Origin: Halorussus ruber | Lineage (GTDB): Archaea > Halobacteriota > Halobacteria > Halobacteriales > Haladaptataceae | DNA: 64,000 bases | Reading direction: 5' to 3' | Assembly (NCBI RefSeq): GCF_004765785.1 | Contig: NZ_SBIT01000010.1 | Coordinates: forward strand, 124,001-188,000 | Shown here: positions 16,206 through 24,717 of the stretch, piece after piece | Layout: the number at the start of each line of letters is the position of its first letter | How positions within the stretch are numbered: the stretch's first letter is position 1 | Notes under the pieces: generated by a model | The model's database searches: none | What the model saw: the letters and a program-made list of their open reading frames with translations, nothing else | What the model was told of the DNA's origin: nothing | Position numbers and translations under genes: made by a program

Positions 16206-16325
16206 GCTTTGCTCAAGCCTGAAGTTCGCTCCTCGTCGTTCACGCTCCCTCGTCTCGATATATACGAACACGCCTAAAGCAACGAGCTACAATTTCTAAA
16301 TAAACAATTACAATTCTAAAACCGA

Positions 16326-16484
16326 CTATCCCCGCATCTCGCGCTGGAGTCGTCGCAGTTGGCGCTCGACTTTCCGGGCCTGCTCCTCGGCGTTCGGGTC
16401 GAGGTCCGCGAGTTCTGTCCCGTCGTCTGTCACCTCTCGGTCCTCGGACTCTCCCGTCTCCTCCCCGTCTGCGTTACTGTCCAT
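16326..16484 (-). CDS. Small acidic coiled-coil protein, 52 aa
   Basis: A short gene on the strand opposite the DUF58 operon, between that operon and moxR. It starts MDSNADGEETGESEDREV and ends with an amphipathic helix QARKVERQLRRLQREMRG. The acidic head and basic coiled tail look like a real haloarchaeal mini-protein. No family recognised. It lies 135 bases downstream of moxR on the same strand, so it may be cotranscribed with it. Confidence 0.5.
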   Translation of the reverse strand: MDSNADGEETGESEDREVTDDGTELADLDPNAEEQARKVERQLRRLQREMRG

Positions 16485-16619
16485 GCCCGCAGGTGGTCGG
16501 GGAGCTGATATAAAGCCGAGCCAAGCGGAGTGAAAGTGAAACGAGCGAAAGCGAAACGGGTGAACCAGAAACGGGGGAACCGAACGAAAATCGAGGACGA
16601 CCGACGGCGAAATCCGTCG

Positions 16620-17570
16620 TTACTCGACGGTCGGTACCGGCACGTCGTCCAGCACCCTGTCTACGATAGCCGACTTGTCCACGTTGTTGACCTGCGCGTC
16701 GGGCGTCAGGACCACCCTGTGCGCCAGCACCGGTTGGGCCACGCGCTTCACGTCGTCGGGGGTGACGAACTCCCGGCCGCACATCGCGGCGTAGGCCCGG
16801 GCGGCCTCGAACAGGCGCTGAGTCCCGCGCGGGGAGACCCCCACTTGGACGCGCCGGTCCTCGCGGGTCTCGCGGGCCACGTTCGCCATGTACTCCAGTA
16901 GGTCGTCGTCCACGCGGACCTCCTCGGGGACCTCGCGGAGGTCGGTCACGAGCTGCTGGTCGAGGACCGTCCCCACCGAGGGACTCTGGGCGGAGCGACC
17001 GGCGCGCCGCCGGAGGAGTTCGTACTCGCCTTCTACGTCAGGGTAGCCGATGGAGGACTTGACGGCGAAGCGGTCGACTTGGGCCTCGGGCAGGGGGAAG
17101 GTCCCCTCCTGCTCGACGGGGTTCTGGGTGGCGATAACGAAGAAGGGCTTGGGGAGTTCGTGGGTGTCGCCGTCCACCGTGACCTGCCCCTCCTCCATGG
17201 CTTCCAGCAGGGCGGCTTGGGTCTTCGGCGGCGCGCGGTTGATTTCGTCGGCGAGAACGACGTTGGCGAAGATGGGCCCCTCGTTGAACTCGAAGGTTCG
17301 GTCCTGCTCGTTGAACACGTGGGTCCCGGTCACGTCCGCCGGGAGGAGGTCCGGCGTGAACTGGACCCGCGAGAACGACAGTCCGAGCGCCGACGCGAAG
17401 CTCCGGGCCGTGAGAGTCTTGCCCGTGCCGGGCACGTCTTCGAGGAGAGCGTGGCCCCCTGCCATCACGCCCAAGAGTACGGTTTCGAGAAACTCCCTGT
17501 CGGCGATGACGGCGTTTCCGATAGCGTCGAGGACCGATTCACACCGCTCGTTGGCCTCGGTTACGTCCAT
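16620..17570 (-). CDS. moxR: MoxR family AAA ATPase
   Basis: 316 aa. Walker A DVPGTGKTLTA near residue 45, Walker B VVLADEINRAPPKTQAALLEAMEEGQVTVDG, sensor I FFVIATQNPVEQEGTFPLPEAQVDRF and the C-terminal AAA lid are complete. MoxR ATPases act as chaperones for vWA or DUF58 partners, here probably the products of 12514-16011. Unusually, moxR is on the opposite strand and converges with that operon instead of leading it. Its start lies about 100 bases from tRNA-Ser on the other side. Confidence 0.93.
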   Translation of the reverse strand: MDVTEANERCESVLDAIGNAVIADREFLETVLLGVMAGGHALLEDVPGTGKTLTARSFASALGLSFSRVQFTPDLLPADVTGTHVFNEQDRTFEFNEGPIFANVVLADEINRAPPKTQAALLEAMEEGQVTVDGDTHELPKPFFVIATQNPVEQEGTFPLPEAQVDRFAVKSSIGYPDVEGEYELLRRRAGRSAQSPSVGTVLDQQLVTDLREVPEEVRVDDDLLEYMANVARETREDRRVQVGVSPRGTQRLFEAARAYAAMCGREFVTPDDVKRVAQPVLAHRVVLTPDAQVNNVDKSAIVDRVLDDVPVPTVE

Positions 17571-17672
17571 ACCCTACCCCGAGTGGTGGCACCCGCTTGA
17601 ATTTGACGGTCGTCTGAACTCTGCGTATCGAATCGAAATCACTAAGTCGGAGAGGGCAGTAGGATGGGGTGA

Positions 17673-17757
17673 GCCGAGGTAGCCTAGCCCGGCCAAGGCG
17701 GTTGCTTCGAGAGCAACTGTCCTCACGGACTCAGGCGTTCAAATCGCCTCCTCGGCG
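17673..17757 (+). tRNA. tRNA-Ser (anticodon CGA)
   Basis: The acceptor stem is GCCGAGG (17673-17679) with CCTCGGC (17750-17756) and discriminator G. The anticodon stem is GTTGC/GCAAC around the loop TTCGAGA, which gives anticodon CGA and reads UCG. A long class II variable arm (TGTCCTCACGGACTC) and the T arm AGGCG-TTCAAAT-CGCCT are present. No intron is seen. CCA is not encoded. Confidence 0.95.
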
Positions 17758-17863
17758 CTTTTCCAACTTCAACGCTTCTTAGCCGCGTTTACGGCGTTTT
17801 AGATTCCATCTTCACCGCCGGGTTTCTGAATCACTGACCACGAGAGCAAATTCGGAGCGTCCG

Positions 17864-18184
17864 TTATCGCTTCGTGACGACGACTTCCCCCGCGGCAGTT
17901 ACGGTAACCTCGTACTCGGAGTAGGTGAACGTGACCGTCTTCGTCGCCTCTGCATCGCCGTAGACAGACCGGAAGAGCGCGTCGAGGGCGTCGAGGTCGA
18001 CACTCCGGAAGATCGGGCCGAGGAGTTCGCCGCCCCCGTCGCCGACCTGCCCCGGCGACGCCGTCCGACCGGTAGCCGCTCGTAGCGCCTCGATGACCGC
18101 TTCGCTCGGGAGTTCGTCTTCGGCCGCGGTGTAACTGACTATCTCCTGGTTGGCCTCCTCGACTTGTTGGGACTTCGTCGCCAT
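17864..18184 (-). CDS. HalOD1 output-domain protein
   Basis: 106 aa from the ATG at 18184. The frame is open further upstream to 18235, but those 17 codons encode basic residues that do not fit. The N-terminal SEAVIEALRAATGR and the closing strand pattern VTFTYSEYEVTVTAAGEVVVTKR match HalOD1, a small domain found alone or fused to receivers and PAS domains in haloarchaea and thought to be a signalling output. It is followed 60 bases away by a Bat-type regulator on the same strand. The partner is unknown. Confidence 0.75.
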   Translation of the reverse strand: MATKSQQVEEANQEIVSYTAAEDELPSEAVIEALRAATGRTASPGQVGDGGGELLGPIFRSVDLDALDALFRSVYGDAEATKTVTFTYSEYEVTVTAAGEVVVTKR

Positions 18185-18244
18185 CGATGTACTGTATCGG
18201 AAACAGTCTCGGTGGGAATTTGGGCGGGTTCGCAAATCAACGTT

Positions 18245-18904
18245 TTAAATATCCCTGTCCTCGGCGATGGTACTCCGCAGGAGTGCCTCGTGGCCGCGCC
18301 GGAGGAGCGCGGAGAGCGCCTGACTCGAAATCCCGAACTCGTCGGCCAGTGCTTTCGTCGAGGTCTCGCGCGGTACCTCGTAGTAGCCCCGTTCTAACGC
18401 CCGGAACAACACTTCTCGCTGGCGAGGAGTCACGCCGTAGCCCGCCGCCTCGTCGTCCTCGCCTCGGTAGAGTCGCCGGAGTTTGAACGACAGTTCGCGC
18501 TCCTCGCACCGCCTGCGGTAGTTCGACAGCGCCTCGCGGTTCGGAAACTGGGCGCGGTACTCGACGCCGTGGTCGTTCAGTTCGATGCTGAGGAGCGTGA
18601 TTCCGAACTCCATGGCGTCGACGTAGGTCAGGCCGCGTTCGCCCTCCGACGAGAGGGCGACGCGGAGGAGACGGCGTTCCGGCACGTCCGAGAGGACCTC
18701 GAAGTCCGTGAGCGACGGGTCGTCCGGCAGTACTCGAAAGACCCGTTCGAGGGACTCCTCGGCTCCTCTCGCCCAGAAGATGAGCCGCGAGGGGTCGCCG
18801 GAGACGGGTTGCTCGTCTTCCACCTCGAACGTGACGTCGGGGACTCGCCGCCGGGTCTCCTGTAGAATCGGATTCGACAGTGTGTACTCGGCGATGAAAC
18901 CCAT
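18245..18904 (-). CDS. Bacterioopsin-activator (Bat)-type HTH transcriptional regulator
   Basis: 219 aa from the ATG at 18904 (MGFIAEYTLSNPILQETRR); the longer frame to 18979 is less likely. The N-terminal GAF-like Bat sensing region is followed by the HTH-10 domain in the last 55 residues (YGVTPRQREVLFRALERGYYEVPRE, then LADEFGISSQALSALLRRGHEALL). These proteins control single operons in response to light, oxygen or other cues; the target here is unknown. It is transcribed toward the HalOD1 gene. Confidence 0.88.
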   Translation of the reverse strand: MGFIAEYTLSNPILQETRRRVPDVTFEVEDEQPVSGDPSRLIFWARGAEESLERVFRVLPDDPSLTDFEVLSDVPERRLLRVALSSEGERGLTYVDAMEFGITLLSIELNDHGVEYRAQFPNREALSNYRRRCEERELSFKLRRLYRGEDDEAAGYGVTPRQREVLFRALERGYYEVPRETSTKALADEFGISSQALSALLRRGHEALLRSTIAEDRDI

Positions 18905-19001
18905 TGTCGTAGACACTCGTCTGAGAGATAAGGGGGTTTCGCCACCGGGAGCGGGGTCTTTCAACCCGTCGCTGGCCAACTCCCGAGTGGGTTCCGCCCG
19001 C

Positions 19002-19469
19002 TCAAAACAGGAACAGGAAGTTGTGAACCCCGAGCGCCCCGTACCACACGGCCGCCGAGGAGTACGTGATCACCCGGAACGCGGTGGGATACTCGTCGGG
19101 TGCCCACTCGTCGGGAGCCAGTCGGGCGACGAGTTCGCCGCTCTCGGCCAGCAGCGCCACTCCGGCGACCGCGAGGACGACGGTGACGAGGACGCCCGTG
19201 ACCATCCCGAGTTCCCGCATCAGCGTTCGGGTGAGCCACATCGACTCGTAGACGTCCTCGCGGAGCGAGAGGACGGTCACGGTGCTGATGGCGTCGAGGG
19301 CTTTGCCCGCGAACACCACCGCGAAGAGCGTGGCTCGGTCCGCGCCGACCCCGAAGCGCCCGCCGCCGATGGCGTAGGAACTGGGAACCGAACTGTTCGA
19401 CACGAACCGTGAGACGCCGGACGCGTCCTTTGTTATGGCCTCCCAAAATCGGCCGTAACTGCGGTCCAA
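19002..19469 (-). CDS. Haloarchaeal membrane protein, DUF5658-like
   Basis: 155 aa with three clear membrane helices: about residues 47-68 (ATLFAVVFAGKALDAISTVTVL), 88-110 and 135-155. The segment GKALDAISTVTVL..ESMWLTRTLM resembles the Asp-Thr motif and N/W-P-(L/T)-R loop of small DUF5658 membrane proteins. No catalytic function is known. The start may lie further in. It stands alone between the Bat regulator and tspO. Confidence 0.55.
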   Translation of the reverse strand: MDRSYGRFWEAITKDASGVSRFVSNSSVPSSYAIGGGRFGVGADRATLFAVVFAGKALDAISTVTVLSLREDVYESMWLTRTLMRELGMVTGVLVTVVLAVAGVALLAESGELVARLAPDEWAPDEYPTAFRVITYSSAAVWYGALGVHNFLFLF

Positions 19470-19579
19470 TCAGTCGAAGGCGCTCGTTGTCGGGAGTAAC
19501 GAGGGGATACTCCGGTGGGACGGTATTCGTCGCCGTTTGGCTCACCCGCCAAAGTTGTCGGTTTCCCCGCCAGAGCCGG

Positions 19580-20089
19580 TCAGTTCAGCCGCCAAAGCTC
19601 GTAGTTGAGCGCGGTGGCGAACCCGACCCAGAGGAGGTAGGGCACGAGCAGGAGGGCCGCCCGACGGTCGATGCGGGCGAACGCCGCCATCGTGACCAGA
19701 ATCGCCGCCAGCAGGACAAGGATGACGACCAGCCCGCCGAAGATGGCCCGCGACCCGAAGAACACCAGCGTCCACGCCGCGTTCAGCACCAGTTGGACGC
19801 CGAAGGCGGCGAGCGCGACCTGTCGGATTCGACCGCGGTCGCTCCGCCAGACCAGATACAGCGCCACGCCCATCAGGAGGTAGAGCGTGGTCCAGACCGG
19901 GCCGAACACCCAGCTCGGCGGCGTGAACCCGGGTTTGGCGAGCGTCGGGTACCACGTCGCCACCTCCTCGGCGGTGAGGAGCGAGGGGACGATTCCGGCG
20001 AGTTCGCAGACGACGATGGCCCCGAAGAGGGCAGGCCAGTTGGTGCCTGTTCCGTCCCGGGAGTCGCGGATGTTGTCGAGAACGCTCAT
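19580..20089 (-). CDS. tspO: TspO/MBR family tryptophan-rich sensory protein
   Basis: 169 aa from the ATG at 20089; the frame upstream of it crosses the repeat and is not coding. Five membrane helices are seen, with the TspO hallmarks WYPTLAKPGFTPPSWVFGPVWTTLYLLMG near residues 45-75 and LNAAWTLVFFG near 110. TspO binds porphyrins and cholesterol-like ligands and modulates oxygen- or light-linked gene expression in bacteria; in haloarchaea its ligand is not established. Confidence 0.92.
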   Translation of the reverse strand: MSVLDNIRDSRDGTGTNWPALFGAIVVCELAGIVPSLLTAEEVATWYPTLAKPGFTPPSWVFGPVWTTLYLLMGVALYLVWRSDRGRIRQVALAAFGVQLVLNAAWTLVFFGSRAIFGGLVVILVLLAAILVTMAAFARIDRRAALLLVPYLLWVGFATALNYELWRLN

Positions 20090-20212
20090 AGGAGCTTGTA
20101 GGTCGGGGAGAGGGAAAGAGATGGAGGGTCGAAAGGTAGTGTTCTGTGGCGGTTGGGTCGGAGACTGAAGAGCAACTGGGAGAACCGAGAGGGTAACGAT
20201 TAGGAGGACTGT

Positions 20213-20408
20213 TTTTGAAGCCCTCGGTCGCTTCGAACTATCACAAGCCACGAGAACAGCGTCGTAGCGATGAATGCCTTTTGAAGCCCCCGGTCGCTCG
20301 CGGTCGCTCCGTCGGATATTCGCGGACCTCTCCGCACCGCCCGGTCCGCGAATAGAACCGCCGGAGACGACCACGGCCTTCGGCCGCGAGCGACCGGCCC
20401 CTTCATCC
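20213..20408 (+). repeat. Structured repeat family A, copy A4
   Basis: The gap 20090-20530 is filled by this element. The motif TTGAAGCCC occurs at 20215 and again at 20281, 66 bases apart. From the second motif a long hairpin is built. CCGGTCGCTCGCG (about 20290) pairs with CGCGAGCGACCGG (near 20386-20398). Inside it, CTCCGTCGGATATTCGCGGACC region 20307-20328 pairs with 20343-20366. The loop is TCTCCGCACCGCCC. The element closes with GGCCCCTTCATCC. The same order is seen at 26804, 51030 and 60144. Confidence 0.75.
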
Positions 20409-20530
20409 CGCCCTGTCAATGGTTCGCCGAGTGCTCGCTGGCGGCTGGCCAGCCGTCGTTCGCAGACATAACTCTACAATTCGTAAAGAAATGAAGAAGA
20501 TTCCGTACTGATGCAGGACGTTTGCCTCGG

Positions 20531-22132
20531 TCAGTCGTCGGCGGTCGCGGGTTCGGGTTCGTCGGCCACGAGGAGGCGGTCGAGCGCGTCCACCATCGCG
20601 GTGACGCTCGCGCTGGTGATGTCGCCGTCGCTGGCGGCGACGGTCACCGAGCGGTCGCCACGGGTCATCTCGACCTCGACCGTCACGACCGCGTCGGTGC
20701 CGCCCGTAATCGCGTCCACGTGGTAGGATTCTAGAACCGCGTCGGCCGCGACCGAGGGCGAGTCCGGCGACCCGGAGACGGCCTCGCGGACCGCAGTAAC
20801 CGCGGCGTCCACCGGACCGTCGCCGGTCCCGCTGGCGACGCGCCGGTCGCCGTCCACTTCGAGTTCCACGCTCGCTGTCGGGATGGCTCCGCCGCTGGTG
20901 GCGGTGAGTTCCCGCAGTTCGATGCGCCGGTCGCGCTCGCGGCCCTGCACGTCCTCGGCGATGGCGAGCAGGTCGGCGTCGGTCACGCGCTTGTTCCGCT
21001 CGGCGAGGTCCTGCACGCGGGCGACCACCTCGCGGAGTTCGTCGTCGCTGACCTCGACGCCGTGTTCTTGCAGGGCGGCCTTCGCGCCCGCTCTGCCGGT
21101 GTGCTTGCCGAGGACGAGGCGGCGCTCCCGGCCCACCTTCTCGGGCGGGTAGGGTTCGTACATCCGCTCGTCCTTGAGCGTGCCGTCGGTGTGGATGCCC
21201 GACTCGTGGGCGAAGGCGTTCTCGCCGACGACGGCCTTGTTCGGCGCGAGCGGGACGTCGGTCGCCTCGGCGACGACCCGCGCGAGGTCGTAGAGTTCGG
21301 TCGTCTCGACCGTCTCGACGCCGTAGGCGTGGTCGAGCGCGATGGCGACCTCCTCCAGCGCGACGTTGCCCGCTCGCTCGCCGACGCCGTTGACCGTGGC
21401 GTGGACCAAATCGGCCCCGCCAGCGACGCTGGCGAGGGCGTTGGTCATCCCGAGTCCCAAGTCGTCGTGGGTGTGGGTGCTGGTCGGCCCGTACTCGGCG
21501 AGGAGCGAGACGGCCTCGTAGGCCCGTTCCGGTCCGGCGTGACCCACCGTGTCGGCGAAGCAGAACCGGTCCGCTCCGGCGTCGTGAGACTCCTCGGCGA
21601 GGCGTTCGAGGAAGTCGAGACTCGCCCGAGAGCCGTCCTCGCCGATGACCTCGACCCAGAGGCCGTGGTCTTTGGCGTAGGCCACCAACTCGGCGGTCTT
21701 CTCGACGACCTCGTCGCGCGAGGAGCCGACTTTCTGCTCGACGTGGCGGTCGCTGGCGGGGACGACGAGGTTCACCCCGTCCACCCCGCAGTCGAGCGCG
21801 AGGTCCACGTCGCGCTGGACGCCGCGGGCGAAACTCGTCACGCGAGCGTCCAACCCGAGGTCGGCCACTCGCTCGATGGTCGCGCGCTCGCCGTCGCCGG
21901 TGCAGGCGCTCCCGGCCTCGATTACCGAGACGCCCGCCCGGTCGAGCGCGGTAGCTATCTCGGCCTTCTCGTCGGGCGACATCGAGACGCCCGGCGCTTG
22001 CTCGCCGTCCCGAAGCGTGGTGTCGAGGAGTCGAACGTCGCGGTCCGAGCCGCTGTCGTCGTGTTCTGCGTCCTGTACGTCCGGATTCGATGGAGATGTG
22101 TTATCGGGGAAGCCCCCGAATAAATCGTTCAC
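20531..22132 (-). CDS. 2-isopropylmalate synthase or (R)-citramalate synthase
   Basis: 533 aa, full length for the LeuA/CimA family. The catalytic TIM barrel begins VRLLDTTLRDGEQAPGVSMSP near residue 33. Metal ligands lie in STHTHDDLGLGMTNALASV and the linker holds AFAHESGIHTDG. The C-terminal 140 residues form the LeuA dimer regulatory domain that binds leucine or isoleucine. The enzyme condenses acetyl-CoA with either 2-oxoisovalerate (leucine) or pyruvate (isoleucine via citramalate). Sequence alone does not separate the two here. No leuBCD partner genes lie beside it. Confidence 0.88.
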   Translation of the reverse strand: MNDLFGGFPDNTSPSNPDVQDAEHDDSGSDRDVRLLDTTLRDGEQAPGVSMSPDEKAEIATALDRAGVSVIEAGSACTGDGERATIERVADLGLDARVTSFARGVQRDVDLALDCGVDGVNLVVPASDRHVEQKVGSSRDEVVEKTAELVAYAKDHGLWVEVIGEDGSRASLDFLERLAEESHDAGADRFCFADTVGHAGPERAYEAVSLLAEYGPTSTHTHDDLGLGMTNALASVAGGADLVHATVNGVGERAGNVALEEVAIALDHAYGVETVETTELYDLARVVAEATDVPLAPNKAVVGENAFAHESGIHTDGTLKDERMYEPYPPEKVGRERRLVLGKHTGRAGAKAALQEHGVEVSDDELREVVARVQDLAERNKRVTDADLLAIAEDVQGRERDRRIELRELTATSGGAIPTASVELEVDGDRRVASGTGDGPVDAAVTAVREAVSGSPDSPSVAADAVLESYHVDAITGGTDAVVTVEVEMTRGDRSVTVAASDGDITSASVTAMVDALDRLLVADEPEPATADD

Positions 22133-22241
22133 TGGCCATGCTTGACCACGCAGTCGCTTTCACGAGCGGAGAGTTAAGGAGGGCCTTGTGACAGACCGGA
22201 CTGTCGGACCGACTCATTCGCTCCGCCTCGGCGGCCTTACC

Positions 22242-23486
22242 TCACTCGCCGACTTCGCTCGCACCTGCATCCGCGGCCACCGGAACCTCCCAGACCAGCA
22301 CCGAAAGCGACCCGACTATCAGGACTCCTCCGGCGATCGCCAGCGCGAGCAGCGGCGACGAGAGGTCCGACACCGCGCCGCTTCCCAACTGGAAGGGAAT
22401 CACGGTCAGGCCGCTGACCATCGCCATCGCGCTCAGGACCGTCGCCCGGCCGACCGACTCGATGCGGTCGTTGACGTACTGGCTGGCCAGCGCCCGCGTG
22501 GTGTCGGCGATGCCCCGCGCCAGAAGCAGGACCGGGAGCGCCAGCACCGGGACGAGGTACATCCCGACCAGCGCCGCGCCGACCGCGAACGGGAGGACGA
22601 GGAACCACGTCCGGAGGCCGATTCGGTCCTTGATGGCCCCGGCGTAGTAGCTGAATCCGGCCCCGACGAGGCTGATTCCGGCGTAGTACCACCCGATGAG
22701 CGACTCGACGCGCGACGGGTCGACGCCGAGGTCCACGACCACCGTCTCGAAGATCGGCTGGACGAACATGAACACCAGATAGAGGACCGCCGCGAACAGG
22801 ACGTAGTAGTAGATCACGAACGCCCGAATCCGGCGGTTGGTCACCGCGTCGCGGACGATGCCGAGGCTCCGCCGGAGCGAGAGGTCGTCGGAATCGGTCT
22901 GCTCGTAGGTGTCGGGTTCCGAGAACGACAGCAGGGCGAGGAGACCGAGCGCGGTGACGCCCGCCGCGACGAAGAAGGGGTACGAGAGGTCGATGTCGCC
23001 CAGATAGCCGCCGATGACCGCGGCGACCACGCCGGTAAGGAGCGAGACCGATTCGCCGCGTCCCCGGACTCGGGAGAACTGGTCCTCCGAGAGGTCGTCG
23101 GTGAGCGTGTCGTAGAGCCACGCGTCCTCGCTCCCCGACCGGAAGTTGTACCCCATCGACCAGCAGACGTAGAGTCCGAGCAGAGCGAGGAACGACCCCG
23201 CGAGACCGATAGCGACGAGCGTGACCGCGATGAGGCCGGTCCCGACCAGCAGGCTGTTCCGGCGGCCGATGCGGTCGCCGACGTAGCCTGTCGGCACCTC
23301 GCCGAGGACGGTCGTCACGTTGTACGCGGCCTCCAGCAGCGCGATTTGGGTGAACGACAGCCCCTGCGCGAGGAAGTACAGGTACATCACGGGCCGGTAG
23401 AACTCGACCGCCTTCGTCGCCTTGTAGGCGTAGTACTTGAGGACCGCGGCGGTCGGGATGCGACGCGACTCGTCGTGGCGTGCCAT
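22242..23486 (-). CDS. MFS transporter
   Basis: 414 aa from the ATG at 23486 (MARHDESRRIPTAAVLKYYAYK). About 12 membrane helices are seen, with the MFS loop 2-3 motif GYVGDRIGRRNSLLVG near residue 65 and its weaker half-way repeat. YNFRSGSEDAWLYDTLTDDL around residues 110-130 is typical of a group of archaeal and bacterial carriers of unknown substrate. Drug or sugar export is possible but unproven. A single-gene unit. Confidence 0.9.
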   Translation of the reverse strand: MARHDESRRIPTAAVLKYYAYKATKAVEFYRPVMYLYFLAQGLSFTQIALLEAAYNVTTVLGEVPTGYVGDRIGRRNSLLVGTGLIAVTLVAIGLAGSFLALLGLYVCWSMGYNFRSGSEDAWLYDTLTDDLSEDQFSRVRGRGESVSLLTGVVAAVIGGYLGDIDLSYPFFVAAGVTALGLLALLSFSEPDTYEQTDSDDLSLRRSLGIVRDAVTNRRIRAFVIYYYVLFAAVLYLVFMFVQPIFETVVVDLGVDPSRVESLIGWYYAGISLVGAGFSYYAGAIKDRIGLRTWFLVLPFAVGAALVGMYLVPVLALPVLLLARGIADTTRALASQYVNDRIESVGRATVLSAMAMVSGLTVIPFQLGSGAVSDLSSPLLALAIAGGVLIVGSLSVLVWEVPVAADAGASEVGE

Positions 23487-23605
23487 CACGCGAGACGACG
23501 TGTGCCGATTTAGAAACCAGTTGTTATGACCGAATCGGGGGAATCGTAATACGGCGGGACCGAACCGCCGGAACCGAACTGCCGAACCCACCGACGCCGG
23601 GCGAG

Positions 23606-23953
23606 TTATCCCTTCAGACGCACCGTGTCGCCGACCGAAACGCCGTCCGCGCTCCCCGCCGGAAGTTCCACGAGTCGGTCGGCCTCGGCCTTCGCCAGCC
23701 CGGTCCACGCCGAGAGGCGCTCTTTGTGCTGGACCTCGTCGTCTCGAAGCCACAGCACGTCGAGCGGGAAGGGGACGAAAACCATGTGAACGTCACGCAT
23801 CCCGGCCTCCTCGAACTCGAAGACCAGCGCGTAGTCGTCGGGAATCGACCGCCGGAACATCAGGCCGCGGGCCCGCGAGAGGAACGAATCCGCGGTCTCG
23901 ACCTCGGTGGCGAGAACTTGCTCGGTCCGGCCGTCGTCGCGTACCAGTCGCAC
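23606..23953 (-). CDS. DUF192 family protein
   Basis: 115 aa taken from a GTG at 23953, just before the conserved region; the upstream frame is non-coding in character. DUF192 landmarks are SRARGLMFRRSIPDDYALVFEF, the VHMVFVPFPLDVLWL strand and the closing VELPAGSADGVSVGDTVRL. The family is a small beta-barrel, sometimes exported; its role is unknown. A different start would change only a few residues. Confidence 0.8.
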   Translation of the reverse strand: MRLVRDDGRTEQVLATEVETADSFLSRARGLMFRRSIPDDYALVFEFEEAGMRDVHMVFVPFPLDVLWLRDDEVQHKERLSAWTGLAKAEADRLVELPAGSADGVSVGDTVRLKG

Positions 23954-24085
23954 GCTCGGAGGTGTTCGCGGCGGCGAGAAAAGCGTTTCCGTCCAGTTTC
24001 TAATCCGGTTCGTCACTACCGTCCTTTCTCTGCTACCCACTCCATCGCCGTATGCTTTTAACCCAAGACGAACAACTCCCTCCCG

Positions 24086-24616
24086 ATGAAGGAGACGCCC
24101 TCCGGAACCCCCGTCGGCGTGGACGACCCCTACGACCACGCCGGGGTCTGCGACCGTCTCACCGACGAGGGCAAGTGCCGGTACGCCTTCGAGTACCCCG
24201 AACACGACCCCGAGTTCGCCCGCGAGCGCCGCGAGGAGGACCTCCGATGCCCCGCCGCGGACCCCGATGGAGACTGGAACTGGGAGGACTGCCCGCACTA
24301 CCGGTGCCGGAACCGCCACCGGGAGTGCATCCGGTGCGGACTGGAGGAGCGCCGGATGGCCCACTCCGACGAGCGCCCGCTCCTCGAAGAACACCACCTC
24401 TCGTACGCGGGAGAGGGCGAGACCCTGAGCCACGAGATTACGGTCTACCTCTGTCGGTGGTGCCACGCCAAGGTCCACAAGTCGTGGGCGCGCATCGACG
24501 ACGACGTGAACCCCGACCCGGAAGCCATCGCCGAGAAGGAGGGCAGACGGTCGCGCGAGCAGTCGGAGGCGAGTTTCGAGTCCGCGGCGGAGCGGTTCGA
24601 TTTAGATGACGGGTAG
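24086..24616 (+). CDS. HNH-endonuclease-like zinc protein
   Basis: 176 aa, very rich in Cys, His, Asp and Glu. After a Cys-containing N-terminal region comes CIRCGLEERR, then EEHHLSYAG, then VYLCRWCHAKVHKSW. That is the CxxC..HH..CxxCH..VH layout of HNH endonuclease folds, with two zinc-binding Cys pairs and candidate catalytic His residues. It could cut DNA or be a zinc protein that has lost nuclease action. It is convergent with the DUF2070 gene. No restriction or mobile genes are adjacent. Confidence 0.6.
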   Translation: MKETPSGTPVGVDDPYDHAGVCDRLTDEGKCRYAFEYPEHDPEFARERREEDLRCPAADPDGDWNWEDCPHYRCRNRHRECIRCGLEERRMAHSDERPLLEEHHLSYAGEGETLSHEITVYLCRWCHAKVHKSWARIDDDVNPDPEAIAEKEGRRSREQSEASFESAAERFDLDDG

Positions 24617-24683
24617 TGGATTCGGGTCGCCCACCAAACGACGCCCTGAACAAAGAAAACCCTGTCCCAAAGGACTATTTTCC

Positions 24684-24696
24684 TTTCCTTAGGAAA
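24684..24696. terminator. Palindrome TTTCCTTAGGAAA in a convergent intergenic gap
   Basis: A 13-base palindrome followed by TAAAAAC lies in the 101-base gap between convergent genes ending at 24616 (+) and 24718 (-). The same TTTCCTAAGGA word recurs in the convergent gap at 37794-37823. A transcription stop signal or a protein site are both possible. Confidence 0.35.
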
Positions 24697-24717
24697 TAAA
24701 AACACTTCTCTCTGGCG

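Noticed and set aside
20215-20290. CRISPR array suggested by repeated TTGAAGCCC motifs with regular spacing
   Set aside because: Only two motifs per site, spacers related between sites, no cas genes, and the motif belongs to the family A hairpin element.
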